DNA of 64,000 nt from Lichina pygmaea (lineage: Eukaryota > Ascomycota > Lichinomycetes > Lichinales > Lichinaceae). The notes under the pieces were generated by a model that saw only the letters and a program-made list of their open reading frames with translations, was not told the DNA's origin and did not search any database. The stretch is taken from NCBI GenBank assembly GCA_963422465.1, contig OY730170.1:2518379-2582378 (forward strand). The letters run 5' to 3'. The translations under genes and the position numbers were made by a program. Shown here one piece after another: positions 1 through 13,193 of this stretch; within the stretch, counting starts at the first letter, position 1, and every line of letters starts with the position of its first letter.

Positions 1-36
1 TAGATTCAGGCTCGCGATCAGCAGCCGTCGCTCCTC

Positions 37-78
37 TACCCGTGCCATGGGGGGTATTGCCCCCCCATGGCACGGGTA
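37..78. repeat. Perfect 18-bp inverted repeat with 6-nt loop
   Basis: Bases 37-54 are the exact reverse complement of bases 61-78, separated by the loop TATTGC. The arms contain a CCATGG core next to a run of six G or C. RNA or single-stranded DNA from here could form a very stable hairpin. No flanking poly-T, target duplication or gene was recognised. Confidence 0.9.
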
Positions 79-1744
79 CCAGCCTTCTGAGGAACAGGAA
101 GGCACGTGATCTCAGAGCCGCATGACGACATCCGTCCTGACCCGTGACGCGTGATCTGGGGCATCTGATCGGGGCGCGACGAGGGGGACGCCGGCCATCG
201 AACGCATACGAGTGCTCGTAGTCGTAGTGCGAAGGGCCAGAACCATGCAGGCTGCAGCCGGGGCCTGGGCCTACCTGTACAGTAGGGCCTGGGGGTCTGA
301 CGACAGGCCTGCCTGTCACCGAACCAATGGAGATCGAACTGCGGCAATTCCAGGGCCAAAAACTCTCCTGCTTCTTCGGCGTGTGTCAGAAGCTGCAGAC
401 CAGGACAAGGGTATCGGAGGCCGACGGAAGTAGTACGACGGCAGCGGCGGACATCTCCCGGGGCGCCGATGTCATGAGTTCTGATCTGGTCCCGTACGTG
501 TCTCGGCCGGCAGATCTGCACTGAAAGTCATGCGTCTAGGTCAAGTCCGGTCTCACACGGGCAGAGGCGAAGGGTACATTACCAGCGGCCGCCAACAGCC
601 GTTCCCGCTTGTGCCGCTACTGTACAAGGTACAGGGCATACGTACGCAACGTACATACGTACGTATGCACACTACGTACGTACGTACAGCTGCACTATCC
701 CGTTCGGGACGTTCAGCTTTCCACGAAGCGAGCGCCACCTGAGGCCGCAAGCCGCGTCGGTACTACAGTACGACGGTACGACGGTACGTTCAGCGCCGTG
801 GCGCTAGCGTTCTTACGTAATCGGCGCTGTCAGCCAAGTGCGTTGCTGATGATTCGCGTTTCAGATTCTTCTCGGTCCGCTGGTCGGTCTGGTCGTACGC
901 CGCCACGGTACGGAGGACCACAGCGTCAAAGCGCTACAGGACCCTCCAGCATACCGAAGCGCTACCCGTCGGAGGGAACCACCGAACGGCTGGGCCCATG
1001 CAGCCCTCCTCCATTGGCGGGGGACGACAAGGGAAGGCCGGCCGAAACCTGAGGCAGCGGCGGCGGCGGCGGCGGCAGCAGCAGCGGCTTGGGTGGTCAG
1101 ACCGAAAGAGAGCAAAGTCTCGGAAGTTCGCGAAGAAAGAACAGAAGAGAACGGAAGCGGGACCGAAGGAAATCAAGCAGAAGGGCGGGAGGGACACGGC
1201 TCCTTCTATTTCGGAAGGCGGCCTGGACGTGCTGGTTAGTCAGTCGTTGACGTGAGAAGCTTGGCGCGGCGCTGACGAGCATGGCGGAGAAGACCAGATG
1301 GGGGCGAGCACTCGTGCTAGGCCGAGCAGAACAACAACCGTCGGTGATCGTCCTGGTGGCGACGGCGAGGCGGACGGGCCGATCATCGCTGACGGTGGCA
1401 GCAGGCGTCAGGAAGAGGGTGCCGGTGTGCTACGCACCGTACGTGAGCCACGTCGAGATGCTCCACCGTCGGGCGCGCGGAGACACGGTCTTATCTCATG
1501 GTCGAGCCTTACCGTACCGGTACGCATTGCAGGAGAAGTTTCCATCGTTCCTTTTTCCACCGCCTTGGGCTCCGGCACCGGCACCTGCGACGAGGGCTGC
1601 GGTCGCGCTACGAGGCGGGACCGGTAGCTCGATGTTGCGGAAAGATGCCACGGGACGGTCGAAGCTGAAAAGATGGCAGGATGGATGTTGGCAGGTCGCG
1701 GCGACCACGGACGCACCAATGTACAGTACATAGTACGAGGCGTA

Positions 1745-1773
1745 CGACGACGGCGACGGCGACGACGACGGCA

Positions 1774-1816
<43 letters not shown>
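1745..1816 (+). repeat. CGA/GAC trinucleotide microsatellite
   Basis: A nearly pure run of CGA/GAC triplets with a few interruptions at its left end. It lies in non-coding sequence and produces Arg-rich or Val-rich spurious frames on the two strands. Confidence 0.9.
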
Positions 1817-2367
1817 TCATCGCCGCCTGGTCTCTGGTGGGAGGGGTGTCCTGAAGGAAACGTTGGCGCTTCGTCAGAGGGAGAGAGAGGCCATATTTCT
1901 AGATGCTACCGCAAGACGGTGCCGCTATACCGAGATACTGTAGCGCCGACATCAGCATCAGCATCAGCATCGACATCAGGAGCAGCAGCGGCGGCGACTG
2001 TCCTACATGACCACGACGGAGATGGGCGCCGTAAGCGATGACAGGCATCGACACTTTAGCCGTTCATAAAGTTCACCACACCCTCATCTCAGGCCAAGAC
2101 CCGGAATCCAGAGTCCAGAGAGAGCGGAACCGGCGGGTGAAGGGAGAACGGCATACGGAGCGTACAGACGGAAGGATTGCGGCAATATCGACGCTCTCGC
2201 GATCGTCCTGCGCAAGTAGGGTGCGACGTTCGAGTTGAACTTGCTCGGCGAGACGGTAGAGGACTGCTGCTGCGACGGGTATCACGGCAGCACCACCGTC
2301 CGTAGCGAAGTGTCGCCGCTTGCTGCGGTCAGGCACAGCGAGAGCGGAAAGAGGACGAGGGAGGAGA

Positions 2368-2368
<1 letters not shown>

Positions 2369-2412
<44 letters not shown>
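2369..2412 (+). repeat. GAGGAC hexanucleotide microsatellite
   Basis: About seven near-perfect GAGGAC units in non-coding sequence. Confidence 0.88.
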
Positions 2413-2414
<2 letters not shown>

Positions 2415-2861
2415 AACGAGGGCAAGAACGGGTCAAGACCGACACCAGGGCCAAGACCAAGATCAACGACGGGAAGAGGGGAGGCGGAAAGAGAGCGAGG
2501 GAGACGACAAAGTTCATGCGCCTCGTCGCGCTCTTGGCCCTCCTCGCCTCCTCCGCTTGGCATCATCGCCGTCGCCGCCGAAAGCCTCTCCTTCCCCCTC
2601 CGGCGCCCGCGCTCTCGCGCCGACTCCGTCTCCTTTCTCCTACGTCGCCGTCCTTCATCGACCCCGAAGACTTTTCCGTTGCGACCGAGTTGCGACGAGT
2701 GCCGGTCGTCGACATCGCACATGGCACGAACGCTCTGACGACCGCGATCGCGCTGCGGACCCTGACCCTACCCGTCCGCGCATCCCAGCCCGCTTCGTCC
2801 TGTACCTTGTCGCCTCTGGACGTCTCTCGCGACCTCGCGTTCCGGGAGATACGTCTTCCTC

Positions 2862-2923
2862 CTTCTTCTCTCCTTCTTCTTCTTCTTCTTTTTCTTCTTC
2901 TTCTTCTTCTTCTTCTTCTTCTT
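2862..2923 (+). repeat. TTC/CTT trinucleotide tract
   Basis: A pure pyrimidine tract made mostly of CTT/TTC units, part of a wider CT-rich stretch upstream of the HSF-type gene. Confidence 0.88.
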
Positions 2924-3890
2924 GTCCGATCCGTCACCACCATCTCGCCTGGAGCGTGTGCGCCGTCGGTGAAGCTGCTCGCCTAGCACGAGCTGCGCAT
3001 TGGACTTTTGTCCGTCCCCTCGATCCTCTCGCCGCTTTACCTTCCTAGCTCGCCTCGGCGCCCGCTCGAGCTGCGCGTTCCATCGTACGAGGTACCTTCG
3101 CTCGCGGTCGATAACCGATACGAGGACGCCGCCACCGTCGCCGTCGTTTCGAGCCCTCTGCGATTGACTTGCTCGAAGCAAGAAGCGGAGCAAACGGACT
3201 GGTCTCGGCGGCGGGACCCCGTCGCGAACCTGCGCGACGCACCGCCGTCGCCGGCGCCAACGCCAGCCGCTCCTCCTTCTCCCTCCTCTTCTTTTTGTCC
3301 CGGCGGGGTTCATCTCTCAGATCGCCATTCCGAATGCGCCGATGAGATCCGAATCCGGATAGACGCCTGTTGAGCGATCCTTTGACGGACGAGGGAACAA
3401 GGCGGACGACAAACGTCCCCACCCACCCTCCCCCCTTTCCCCCCTCTCGCGCCGGTCTTTCCAGGCGACTGGACTCCGTACGTTCGAAGGGTTTGACGCC
3501 GTCGGAGTCAGGTTTCAGCATCTCAGCCACGCCTCGTTCTTTGGCCCCTCTTCGACCCCGACGGCTCCGGACGACAACGGCGTTCCGTACCCCCCGCTTC
3601 GCACCTCGCCGGAGGGCTCGTTCGTGGCTTCCCGTATAACCTTGCGGCATATGAATGTTTCCTCGGCATCCGACTTCAAGGGCCGCTAAAGAGGGCGACA
3701 ATCGTGGAGCGATCGTCGTTCCTTTCCCGACGAGGACCAGCCCGCCGTAAACGCTGCTACCTTGTCGGTGCTTGATCGGCCGAATTGGAGGTGTTCGCGA
3801 CGTCCGTAGCGTCGCAGGCGCATCCTGCTCGACGAAGACGACGACGACGACGACGACGACAGCGACAACGACAGGCTGTCGGTGACGAAG

Positions 3891-4154
3891 ATGGCCTCAC
3901 CGGCCGAAGAGGTTCGGGTGGGCCCGTTCAACGGCGAGGCGCATCCGGCGCAGGGGCCGACGAAGAACCCGACGATGCTGGCCCCACCTAGCAAGGCGCC
4001 TGACGCGGCCAACCACGACGACCAGACGCAGACGGCGCCGTCGACGTCGGTCACCATGGGACCGCCGGCGCTGAGCAGCCCCGAAGTGGAGCAACCTGCC
4101 GGGAACGGTACCACCAGCGCCGGAGCGTCGGATCCAGGGAACCCCAACGGCAAT

Positions 4155-4187
<33 letters not shown>

Positions 4188-6114
4188 GCCAGCGTGGGCT
4201 CTGGTGGAACAGCTACGGCGGCGGCGGCGGCAGCGGCCGCCGCCGCGGCCCAGCAACCCAAGGTCGTTCAGACCGCCTTCATCCACAAACTATACAAGTA
4301 AGGCTTCGGACGCGTCCAATGCGCCAGTCGTCGCACGTCGCCGACCGAGCTGATGGCGGGGTAGCATGCTCGAGGATCCGAACATCCAGCACCTGATCTC
4401 TTGGTCGACCACGAACGAGAGCTTTGTCATGTCGCCGTCGACCGACTTCTCCAAGGTGCTCTCGTGAGTCGGCTCGAACCGTTGCGGATCCGGTCGCGCG
4501 CGCTCCAGACTGAACGTCGACAGGCAATACTTCAAGCATACCAACATCTCCTCCTTCGTGCGACAGTTGAACATGTACGGCTTCCACAAAGGTGCGGGAT
4601 CGATTGCCACTCCCTCGATTGGGTAGGACCGGTTAACTCATCCGCCGACTCCAGTCAGCGACGTCTTCCACACGGGCTCGCCGGACTCGACGCTCTGGGA
4701 ATTCAAACACGGCAACGGGAACTTCAAACGCGGGGACCTGATGGGCCTGAGGGAGATCAAACGTCGAGCTTCGAGGCACGCGCTGATCAACCGCGATACC
4801 TTCTCGGCCGGCCACAAGGTCCACCCGTCGCATCCGGGGACGCCGGCCGAACCGGTCGTGGATCCGGCCGAATGTCGGATCGCCAGCCTCGAGCACAACA
4901 TGTACGACCTGCACCACCGACTGGCGCGGACCGAGGAGAGCTACGCCTCGCTGAGCTCGAGACACCACGCTTCGACCGAGGCTCTCATGCGGTGTCAGCA
5001 GGTAGGTCACCGCCCAGCGGCCCCCAGACGGGACAGGAGACGAAACCGGACGAGGGGAGACGGGGCTGACCCCAACCTCTAGTGGAGTCGAGACCTCTCT
5101 CATCTGCTCATGGAGATGATACCGGATCCGGAGCACCCCATGCGCCGTGACGGTAAGTGCCCGCCCCCCCTTTCGGGGCGCCGGTTCCTGCCCCGGTCGC
5201 CGCGCTAAGATCCGCCCGCAGTCAGCGTCATGCAGCGAGACATGAACAAGTACATGGAGATGCTCCGCGCGCAGGAGGACGCGCCAGACGTGTACCTGGC
5301 CATCAGGCAGCCCCGCGTGGCGCATCGTTCGCCTGACGCGGCGCCCCTGTCTCCCCGCCAGGTCGCGAGGGACGACCCTCGTCGACTGGGCCAGCTCAAC
5401 ATGCCACAGCACAGCTTCCTCCGTCCGCCGCCCCCTCCGCCGCCGCAGCCGCAGCCGCCGCAGCCGCCGCCACCACCACCACCACCACCCCACCACTCGT
5501 CCGTCTCGCCGCGTCGCTGCGGCTCCGTCGGCAACGGCCGCTACTCGCCTGGGTCGCTCCGATCGCACGGTCCTCCTCCGCCACCACCCCCTCCGTATTC
5601 CCTCTCGTCGATGCACTCGTCGGCGGCATCCGCGGCCGGTCTCGGTCGGCGGCACACGTCGGCCGACATCCGGCTGCACGGCTGGCAAGGACCGGCCGGC
5701 TCGCCCTTCGCGTCGGGCCAGTCGTCGGTGCAATGGCCGTCGTCGCCGAAGCGGACGTCGAACGCCGGCGACCACTCGCAGCACGTGCGCGACGTGCTGG
5801 CGCGGTACGAGATGCCGCAGCACCCGCCGCCGTACGGGTCGTCGCGCCAGATCACGCCGCCGCTCACCAACGACACGACGCCGTCGACGACCAGCGCCGA
5901 CGGGGCCTGGTCCTTTGCCGGCTCGAGAACGGTGTCCAAATGCACCGAGGCCACGACGGTGGGATCCTTCTCGCGACGCTCGAGCATGGCCTCGAACGTG
6001 CACTCGCTGCTCAATCCGCCCGACGCCGCCATCGACCGTGGTGGCGGCGGCATGGTCGTCGGAGAAGAGGACGACCTGGTCAACCACGACCGGAAACGGA
6101 AACGGTTACAATGA
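3891..6114 (+). CDS. HSF-type transcription factor (Sfl1/HSF2-like)
   Basis: Nuclear DNA-binding regulator with a heat-shock-factor winged-helix domain. Exons are 3891-4297, 4365-4463, 4524-4591, 4655-5001, 5083-5152 and 5222-6114, giving 627 aa. The five junctions rebuild the HSF core, including [17 protein letters not shown] and [16 protein letters not shown], at residues of about 130-238. A probable coiled coil follows (about 266-307). The C-terminal half is low complexity, with a poly-Pro/Gln stretch near 403-421 and Ser-rich sequence. The N-terminal 130 residues are Gly/Asn/Ala-rich. The start is the ATG at 3891; the frame stays open to a GTG at 3882, but I see no earlier ATG. The domain resembles the filamentous-fungal HSF2/Sfl1 type (repressors of flocculation and development) more than Hsf1; that assignment is from family memory. 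Target genes cannot be deduced. Confidence 0.93.
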
Positions 6115-7731
6115 CACGCTGCGAGATGATTGCCGACACATCTTCGTCCTCGCGTGCGAGCATGCGTCTATCGGTCCGTTCGTCCATTCATCTCTCCATC
6201 GATCTTTCCACGACCCGTTCACCCACCATCTATCGACGCATGCATCTTCCAAGCACCTACGCATTCACGAATCTGCGCATACCTCGGACTTTTCATGACA
6301 GGATATCCTCTCTTCCACCCCTTTCTCCTCTTCTTCCTTTCTTGTTGATTCATTGACAAAGATGGCTTTCCCCCCCCTTTTGGATCTCGGTACCTTTGGA
6401 TCATGGCTTAGCTAGGACATTCGCCCGGAGTTTCTCCTATCCCCTTCTCCCTCGCTCGATCACGTTCCATCCCGTTCTTACAGTTCTACCATTCTTACAT
6501 TCCATCCTATCCTCGCGGTCCCCCTCCTACCCTCCACGTCCTCCTGACATCACGTTCTTCCCCGTAACCCTCATCAGACGTATCGGGGAGAGAGCAAAAG
6601 CTGCAGTACGTTCTCGCTCGAGATTTTACAGTATAATCATCTACCCGAAAGGAGTCCACACTACAAAAGAGCATACAGCACTAAATATCACTTGACCGAC
6701 TATCATCTCTTCTTGCTTCGAAGCGGGAGGTAGCAGAGGTAGAGAAACTGTCAACCTGGAATACTGTGTGTGGAGAGTGGATTGGTTCCAAGCATGTCAC
6801 TTGCTCTCGGAGCAATGATCGCAATGATCGCAATGATCTCCTTGCTCTGCTGCCTGTGTAGATTCTGCAGGGCGAGGGGGGGGGGGGGGATGGTGTGACT
6901 GGACGCAAGATGGGCAGGTGTTGCCACACTGTTGATGATCTGGAGCCTGTAAGTGATTAGTCATGTTCTGAAGAACAGCAGAAAGGAAGGGGAGTGATCA
7001 GAGTTGAACTTGGTAGTCTCCTTCTACCCCCCACCCCACCTCCCTTCTTTCCTCCCCTTTTCCACCACCACCATCATCATCACCATCATCACCATCACCA
7101 CCATCACCACCATCACCATCACCACCACCACCATCACCATCATCATCATCATCACCACCACCACCACCATCACACAAGTGAGGGCAGTGAAAAGTAAACC
7201 GACAGAGAGCAGGGAGCAATTCTAGAAAAGAATACCTGCCTGATCCAATGTCTCATGTGATACACGTACTGTACTGTACGATCAAGACCTGCGAGAAGAT
7301 CGGGTAGGTACGGTAGAACTGGCGAGAAAAAAAAAAAAGGACTTGGGGACGAAAGACCTGCGATGCATTGAGAAGGGGGGGGGGGTTTCCTTCTTCTTCT
7401 CGGGGCTGAGTAAATACACAGGAAAGAAGGCCTTCCTGATCCAATCTCCCATGCGGTACTGTACATGTGACTCGTACAGCCAAGGCGGTGGAGAAGATGT
7501 GGGGATGGTTAGGATGGCAAGGAAAAGGACTCGGGGGGGGGGGGGGGGGAAAGAGACCAGCCGGGGTAGGGGAAACGGAGCGGAGGGATGTCTTCTTCTT
7601 CTCATGCTCGAGTAGGCCGTCGTTGAAAAAGAGTCGGCTGGGCCGTGAGCAGGTAAGGTAGATGGTTGTCTATCGAGGGCTTCGTCGCTTCCAGCCCACT
7701 GCCTTTTCCTCGGGATTCACTCGTCTCCTCG
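6115..7731. other. Intergenic, microsatellite-rich
   Basis: This stretch lies between two convergent gene ends. It holds a CAC/CAT tract (7062-7174), poly-G runs near 6873, 7377 and 7538, and a degenerate duplication (7225-7345 against about 7420-7560). No gene is supported. Confidence 0.6.
7062..7174 (+). repeat. CAC/CAT trinucleotide microsatellite
   Basis: About 37 units of CAC or CAT in mixed order. In one + frame it reads as a long poly-His run, but no initiation context, domain or intron structure supports translation. Confidence 0.9.
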
Positions 7732-8517
7732 TCATCGTCGTCCTCTTTTGCCGCCACGAGCCTTCTCCGCCATGAACTCGTCCAAAAACGTCCCTGCTCG
7801 CTTGGTGCGTGTCGCGGACCGACTCGCTGTCGAAGGATCTGGTTGGATACGCTCGTCTTTGAGAGGCGCTGTTGCGGTGGCGCCGGAGGTCGCACGCTCC
7901 TCGCCTTTTCCGTCACCTTCTGCAGGGCGCTCTCTTTGCTCCCTCTCGAGCTTGTGCCGCTTCGACCTCCCTAGGGCTGATCGACCCATGGCATCCTCCT
8001 CGTCCGCGTCGACGTCGTCCGTGTCCCGATGACGCGCATGGGGGCTGGCCTTGTCGGACGACACCTCTCCTGCAGACGTGCGTTTTGCGCGGGAATGCGT
8101 CTCGGTCGACGTCGCCGACGCCCTCGCTCGCCTGCCGAGCAGTTTCATCCGCAAACGGTCATCGGCCGTGTATGTCCTAGCTGTCGTCGCACCGTCGCCG
8201 TCCGCCGCGCTCTCCGTGGGCAGAGGTGCACCTATGCCAAGGCTGACATCAACATCTTAGACTCCGTCCTCACTCGGTCCTAGAAAACGGCGGTCGGGAC
8301 GTGAAGCGGGCCATGCTCGAGCGTACTTGGTAGGCATTGGACGGAATGTCGTCGCTTCTTCCTTCTCGATCTCCTCTGGGGTTTTCTGCTGCGCCAGCCC
8401 TTCCGCGCTTGGACTTGGCAGCCATGATTGTAACCGTCGCTCGTAGCTCGCGAAAAGCATGTTCAGCTTGTTTTGAACGACATCTGCGCTGTCCGATGCT
8501 TGTGCAGTGGGAGGCAT
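7732..8517 (-). CDS. DUF3245-like small nuclear-type protein
   Basis: Uncharacterised protein of 247 aa in two exons (8517-8274 and 8231-7732). The first exon carries a short helix, then SWLPSPSAE and a KTPEEIEKEE segment. The splice restores LGPSAPLP, and exon 2 continues with DDRLRMKLLGR. I recall this order (SWLP, EE-rich, LG-AP-P, LRxxLLG) from the fungal DUF3245 family, whose role is unknown to me. The rest is Lys/Arg/Asp/Glu-rich and low complexity, ending in GGKRGRR, which suggests nuclear or nucleolar residence. The ATG lies 211 bp from the ATG of the divergent succinyl-CoA ligase gene, so the two probably share a promoter. The family call rests on short motifs. Confidence 0.72.
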
Positions 8518-8728
8518 CGTAGAGTTGTGGCTTCGTGAAAGCAGGGCTTGATTATACCATCGTTGCTACTGTATGTTGCGTCGGGCAGATCCCACTGGTG
8601 GTTGTAGTTCGTAACCGCAGTTGCAGTCGGAACTTTATTAGCGCAAGAGTTGAGGTGATTATAAACCTCGACGGCTGTGCGGTCCATCACCAGCTCCATC
8701 CGACACTCGCCACCATCACTCTCCGACA
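8518..8728. promoter_or_regulatory. Compact bidirectional promoter
   Basis: Only 211 bp separate the start codons of the DUF3245-like gene (-) and the succinyl-CoA ligase beta gene (+). All initiation signals of both genes must lie here or in the leaders. No specific operator was recognised. Confidence 0.6.
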
Positions 8729-10590
<1,862 letters not shown>

Positions 10591-11487
10591 AAAGCGAAGA
10601 CGGTCCTCAAGGTCTGATTTTCTTTTTGGTGGTGATGTACGTACGTGCAGTCGCCGACTTTTTGTCTCTGCCTCTTTCCCATCCACCTCTTCCATCCCAT
10701 CTTTGCAGTTTCGCTGTCCAAAGTGTCAGGCATGCCTGTGTACAACAGACTAAACCTCATCAAGACCTCATTCAAGATCTCTCTTATCAGAATATCTTCT
10801 GTCATTCACCTTGTTTGTGACTCCCAGCTTTGAATACTCTGCAATCCCTAGATGTACGCCAGCATGCCTACCAAGAACTGAGTGTACGGAGTACGTACCT
10901 CGTAGAGACTTGGTGTTCATCGTACATGACTAATTCATCTCTGATCGAAAGTCTTGGTTCTAATGACTACTGGCCTCTTGATCAGATGTCCACGTGCTTG
11001 ATTACCAGATCCTACTCCAAGCGAAAGTCAATTCTCAATAGTTTCATCAAAAAATCTCAGTTTCAAGAAAAACTTCACTCACTTCCGTCAACAACCGCGA
11101 CTTGACCACTTCGTTGATATGTGCAACTTGTTTGTTGTGTTGCCGGCACTTATCACACTGATCCTGAGATGAGCTTGTAGAATACTTCAGCTTTGGTGTA
11201 TGAAGCCGTACACACGATATATATTGCTGCAGTTGCAGGTCATTGATGCAAACAGCGGAGGGTACAGAAGTACATACTCGTACGCACCGCTTCCTTGCCA
11301 TGGCCAAGCTATGATGTAATGATCCGATCCCAGTTGTACGGAATGTACGGAGTACTCCGTACACCTATGAACAACACGTAACGACCTTGAGCATCTAGCT
11401 GCCCAGAAGACATCACCACAAGGTCATGTTTTAATCACCTCAATCTTTGTACCTTCAGGTTCGCGACGACCTTCTTTCAAGCTCACG
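10591..11487. other. Intergenic, no gene seen
   Basis: Sits between two genes on the same strand. It contains GTACGTAC near 10636, several TACGTA/GTAC motifs around 10880-10925 and the palindrome GTACGGAGTACTCCGTAC near 11347-11364. The short open frames have no recognisable content. Confidence 0.6.
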
Positions 11488-13193
11488 ATGCGTCTGTCGG
11501 CATGGAGGCACAGGGACGTCGAAGGGGACGATACGGCTAGACAAAGATCGAAGCCCCAGGGACAGGCACAGGAGAGACCTGCCACGCCGGGAGGACGCAC
11601 CAGAGCCCCTCCAGATGGATCGAGTGGAACAGAAACTGGACAGACAGGCAAGGCCCGAGATGGGAAGACGACGCAGAAATGTACGCCGTGGCTCGTGCAG
11701 AGGGCAAAGTACTTTTCGTGGCAGTGGTTCACGATGCCGATGGTAACTACAGGCGCCATCCTTGTCTAGGGAATTAGTATACCGCCTGCCGAATTGATGG
11801 CTTGCTGATGCGTATGTATGCAGGCAACTGGAGGGTTGGCCAACGTTATCCACAACTGTATGTGTCCGGCGCCATCTACCCTCCAAGGCCCCGGTCTTGC
11901 CGGAATGTACGTAACGTACAACACGACAGACGATGACCGCGTGTACAACAGTGCCGTTCCGCTTCAAGGGTCTCTATGCAATCGGTTGCATCTTCTTTCT
12001 GTTGGCGCTCGTCATGTTTGTCGTCAACGTCGTCATGATCGCGAGTCGAGCCTTCTCCTTCCCCAGAGACATCCGAGACTCGTTGGTGGATAGCAACGAG
12101 TCCCTGTACATCCCCGCCATCTTCGTCAGCTTCGGGGTCCTCCTGATCAACATCAGCCAGTATGGTCTGGGCCACACCGGATCCTGGCTGGAGGATACCG
12201 CACGGGCGTTGTTTTGGATCAATTGTTGCTTGGCAATAGTCACGAGCTGCGGCATATATTTGACTCTGTAAGTCCTGGTACTGGCGACGGTCCAACGAGC
12301 TCGAGAACACCTGCCGTGCTGATGCCACAGTATCCTATCATCAGCTGGTCGACACAGTCTTTCACCGTCGCGAGGATGACTCCCATATGGATCTTTCCAG
12401 CCTATCCCCTGTTGTTGACAGGGCCACATGCCGCTGTGCTGTCCTCGAGGCTGCTGCCTCATCGAGCGCTGGAGGTCATCATCGGCGGGGTCGTGCTCCA
12501 GGGCATAGGATTCATGCTCAGCGTCATGATCTACAGCGCATACGTGTACCGGCTCATGACGTATAAATTGCCCGTGGAAGGTTCGAGGCCGGGCATGTTC
12601 GTGAGCGTCGGGCCAAGTGGTTTCACGATCGCAGGCCTGGTGGGAATGGCTTCAAACATCGAACGTGCTCTACCATCAGGCTACATGGGCGACGACAGGG
12701 TCGTTGCGCTTGTACTCAAGGTTCTCGGGAACTGGGTCGGGCTATGGCTCTGGGGGTATGTTCCCATGATTTGATTGATCCCGTCCAGGCTTCTTCTGTC
12801 GAGCCCGAGTCTGACAGGTATTAAAGCTTAGCACTGTGGTTCTTCAGCGTCTCCGTCTTCGCGCATTACTCGTGTGCACGAGCGGGCAGGATGCACTTTG
12901 ACCTACCATGGTTCTCTTTTGTCTTTCCCAACACGGCCCTTGTCACGGCCACGCTTGCCATAGGGAAGGCGTTTGATGTGCAAGCGATCCAGATAGTGGG
13001 CACCACCATGACCGTCATCCTCATCCTTGTGTGGCTCTTTGTTATTGTCATGATGGTTCGTGCGCTTGCCATGAAGCAGATTCTCTGGCCCGGCTCAGAG
13101 GATGATGGGACCGCCGATGCAAGCGCACAACAAAAGCAGCCTGACGAGGAAGGAGGCATGCATTCCGAGGAGAAGGAGAATCCGGTACGGTAA
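11488..13193 (+). CDS. TDT-family transporter (malate/C4-dicarboxylate or sulfite type)
   Basis: Polytopic plasma-membrane carrier of the tellurite-resistance/dicarboxylate transporter (TDT) family, to which yeast Mae1 (malate uptake) and Ssu1 (sulfite efflux) belong. Exons are 11488-11742, 11824-11857, 11952-12267, 12345-12755 and 12827-13193 (460 aa). Splicing rebuilds the first membrane segment, FTMPMATGGLANVIH followed by NLPFRFKGLY. Later segments include TPIWIFPAYPLLLTG, a Gly-rich helix and WFSFVFPNTALVTATLAIG. About ten hydrophobic segments are expected. The N-terminal 65 residues are polar and cytosolic, and the C-terminus is acidic. PWFSFVFPN and the length favour a malate-type Mae1 relative over Ssu1, but substrate cannot be settled by eye. 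The exon 3/4 junction is the least certain. Confidence 0.88.

Larger units (their letters stand above)
1..3890. other. Gene-free, repeat-rich region upstream of the HSF-type gene
   Basis: No convincing gene is visible. The stretch holds an 18-bp perfect inverted repeat (37-78), a cluster of GTAC-containing palindromes (about 640-790), a CGA/GAC trinucleotide tract (about 1745-1816), a GAGGAC tract (about 2369-2412) and a TTC tract (about 2862-2923). From about 2500 to 3700 the + strand is strongly pyrimidine-biased, as fungal promoters and 5' leaders often are. I infer that it includes promoter and leader of the HSF-type gene at 3891. Open frames here follow base composition and show no family motif. 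Confidence 0.6.

Noticed and set aside
3045-3701. 218-codon minus-strand frame upstream of the HSF-type gene
   Set aside because: Lies opposite a pyrimidine-rich leader, which automatically gives an Arg/Gly/Lys-rich open frame.
4633-6087. 484-codon minus-strand open frame opposite the HSF-type gene
   Set aside because: It is antisense to exons whose splicing restores an HSF domain; the frame is Arg-rich from GC-rich codons and has no family motif.
7062-7174. Poly-His frame
   Set aside because: It is a CAC/CAT microsatellite with no start context, domain or conserved flank.
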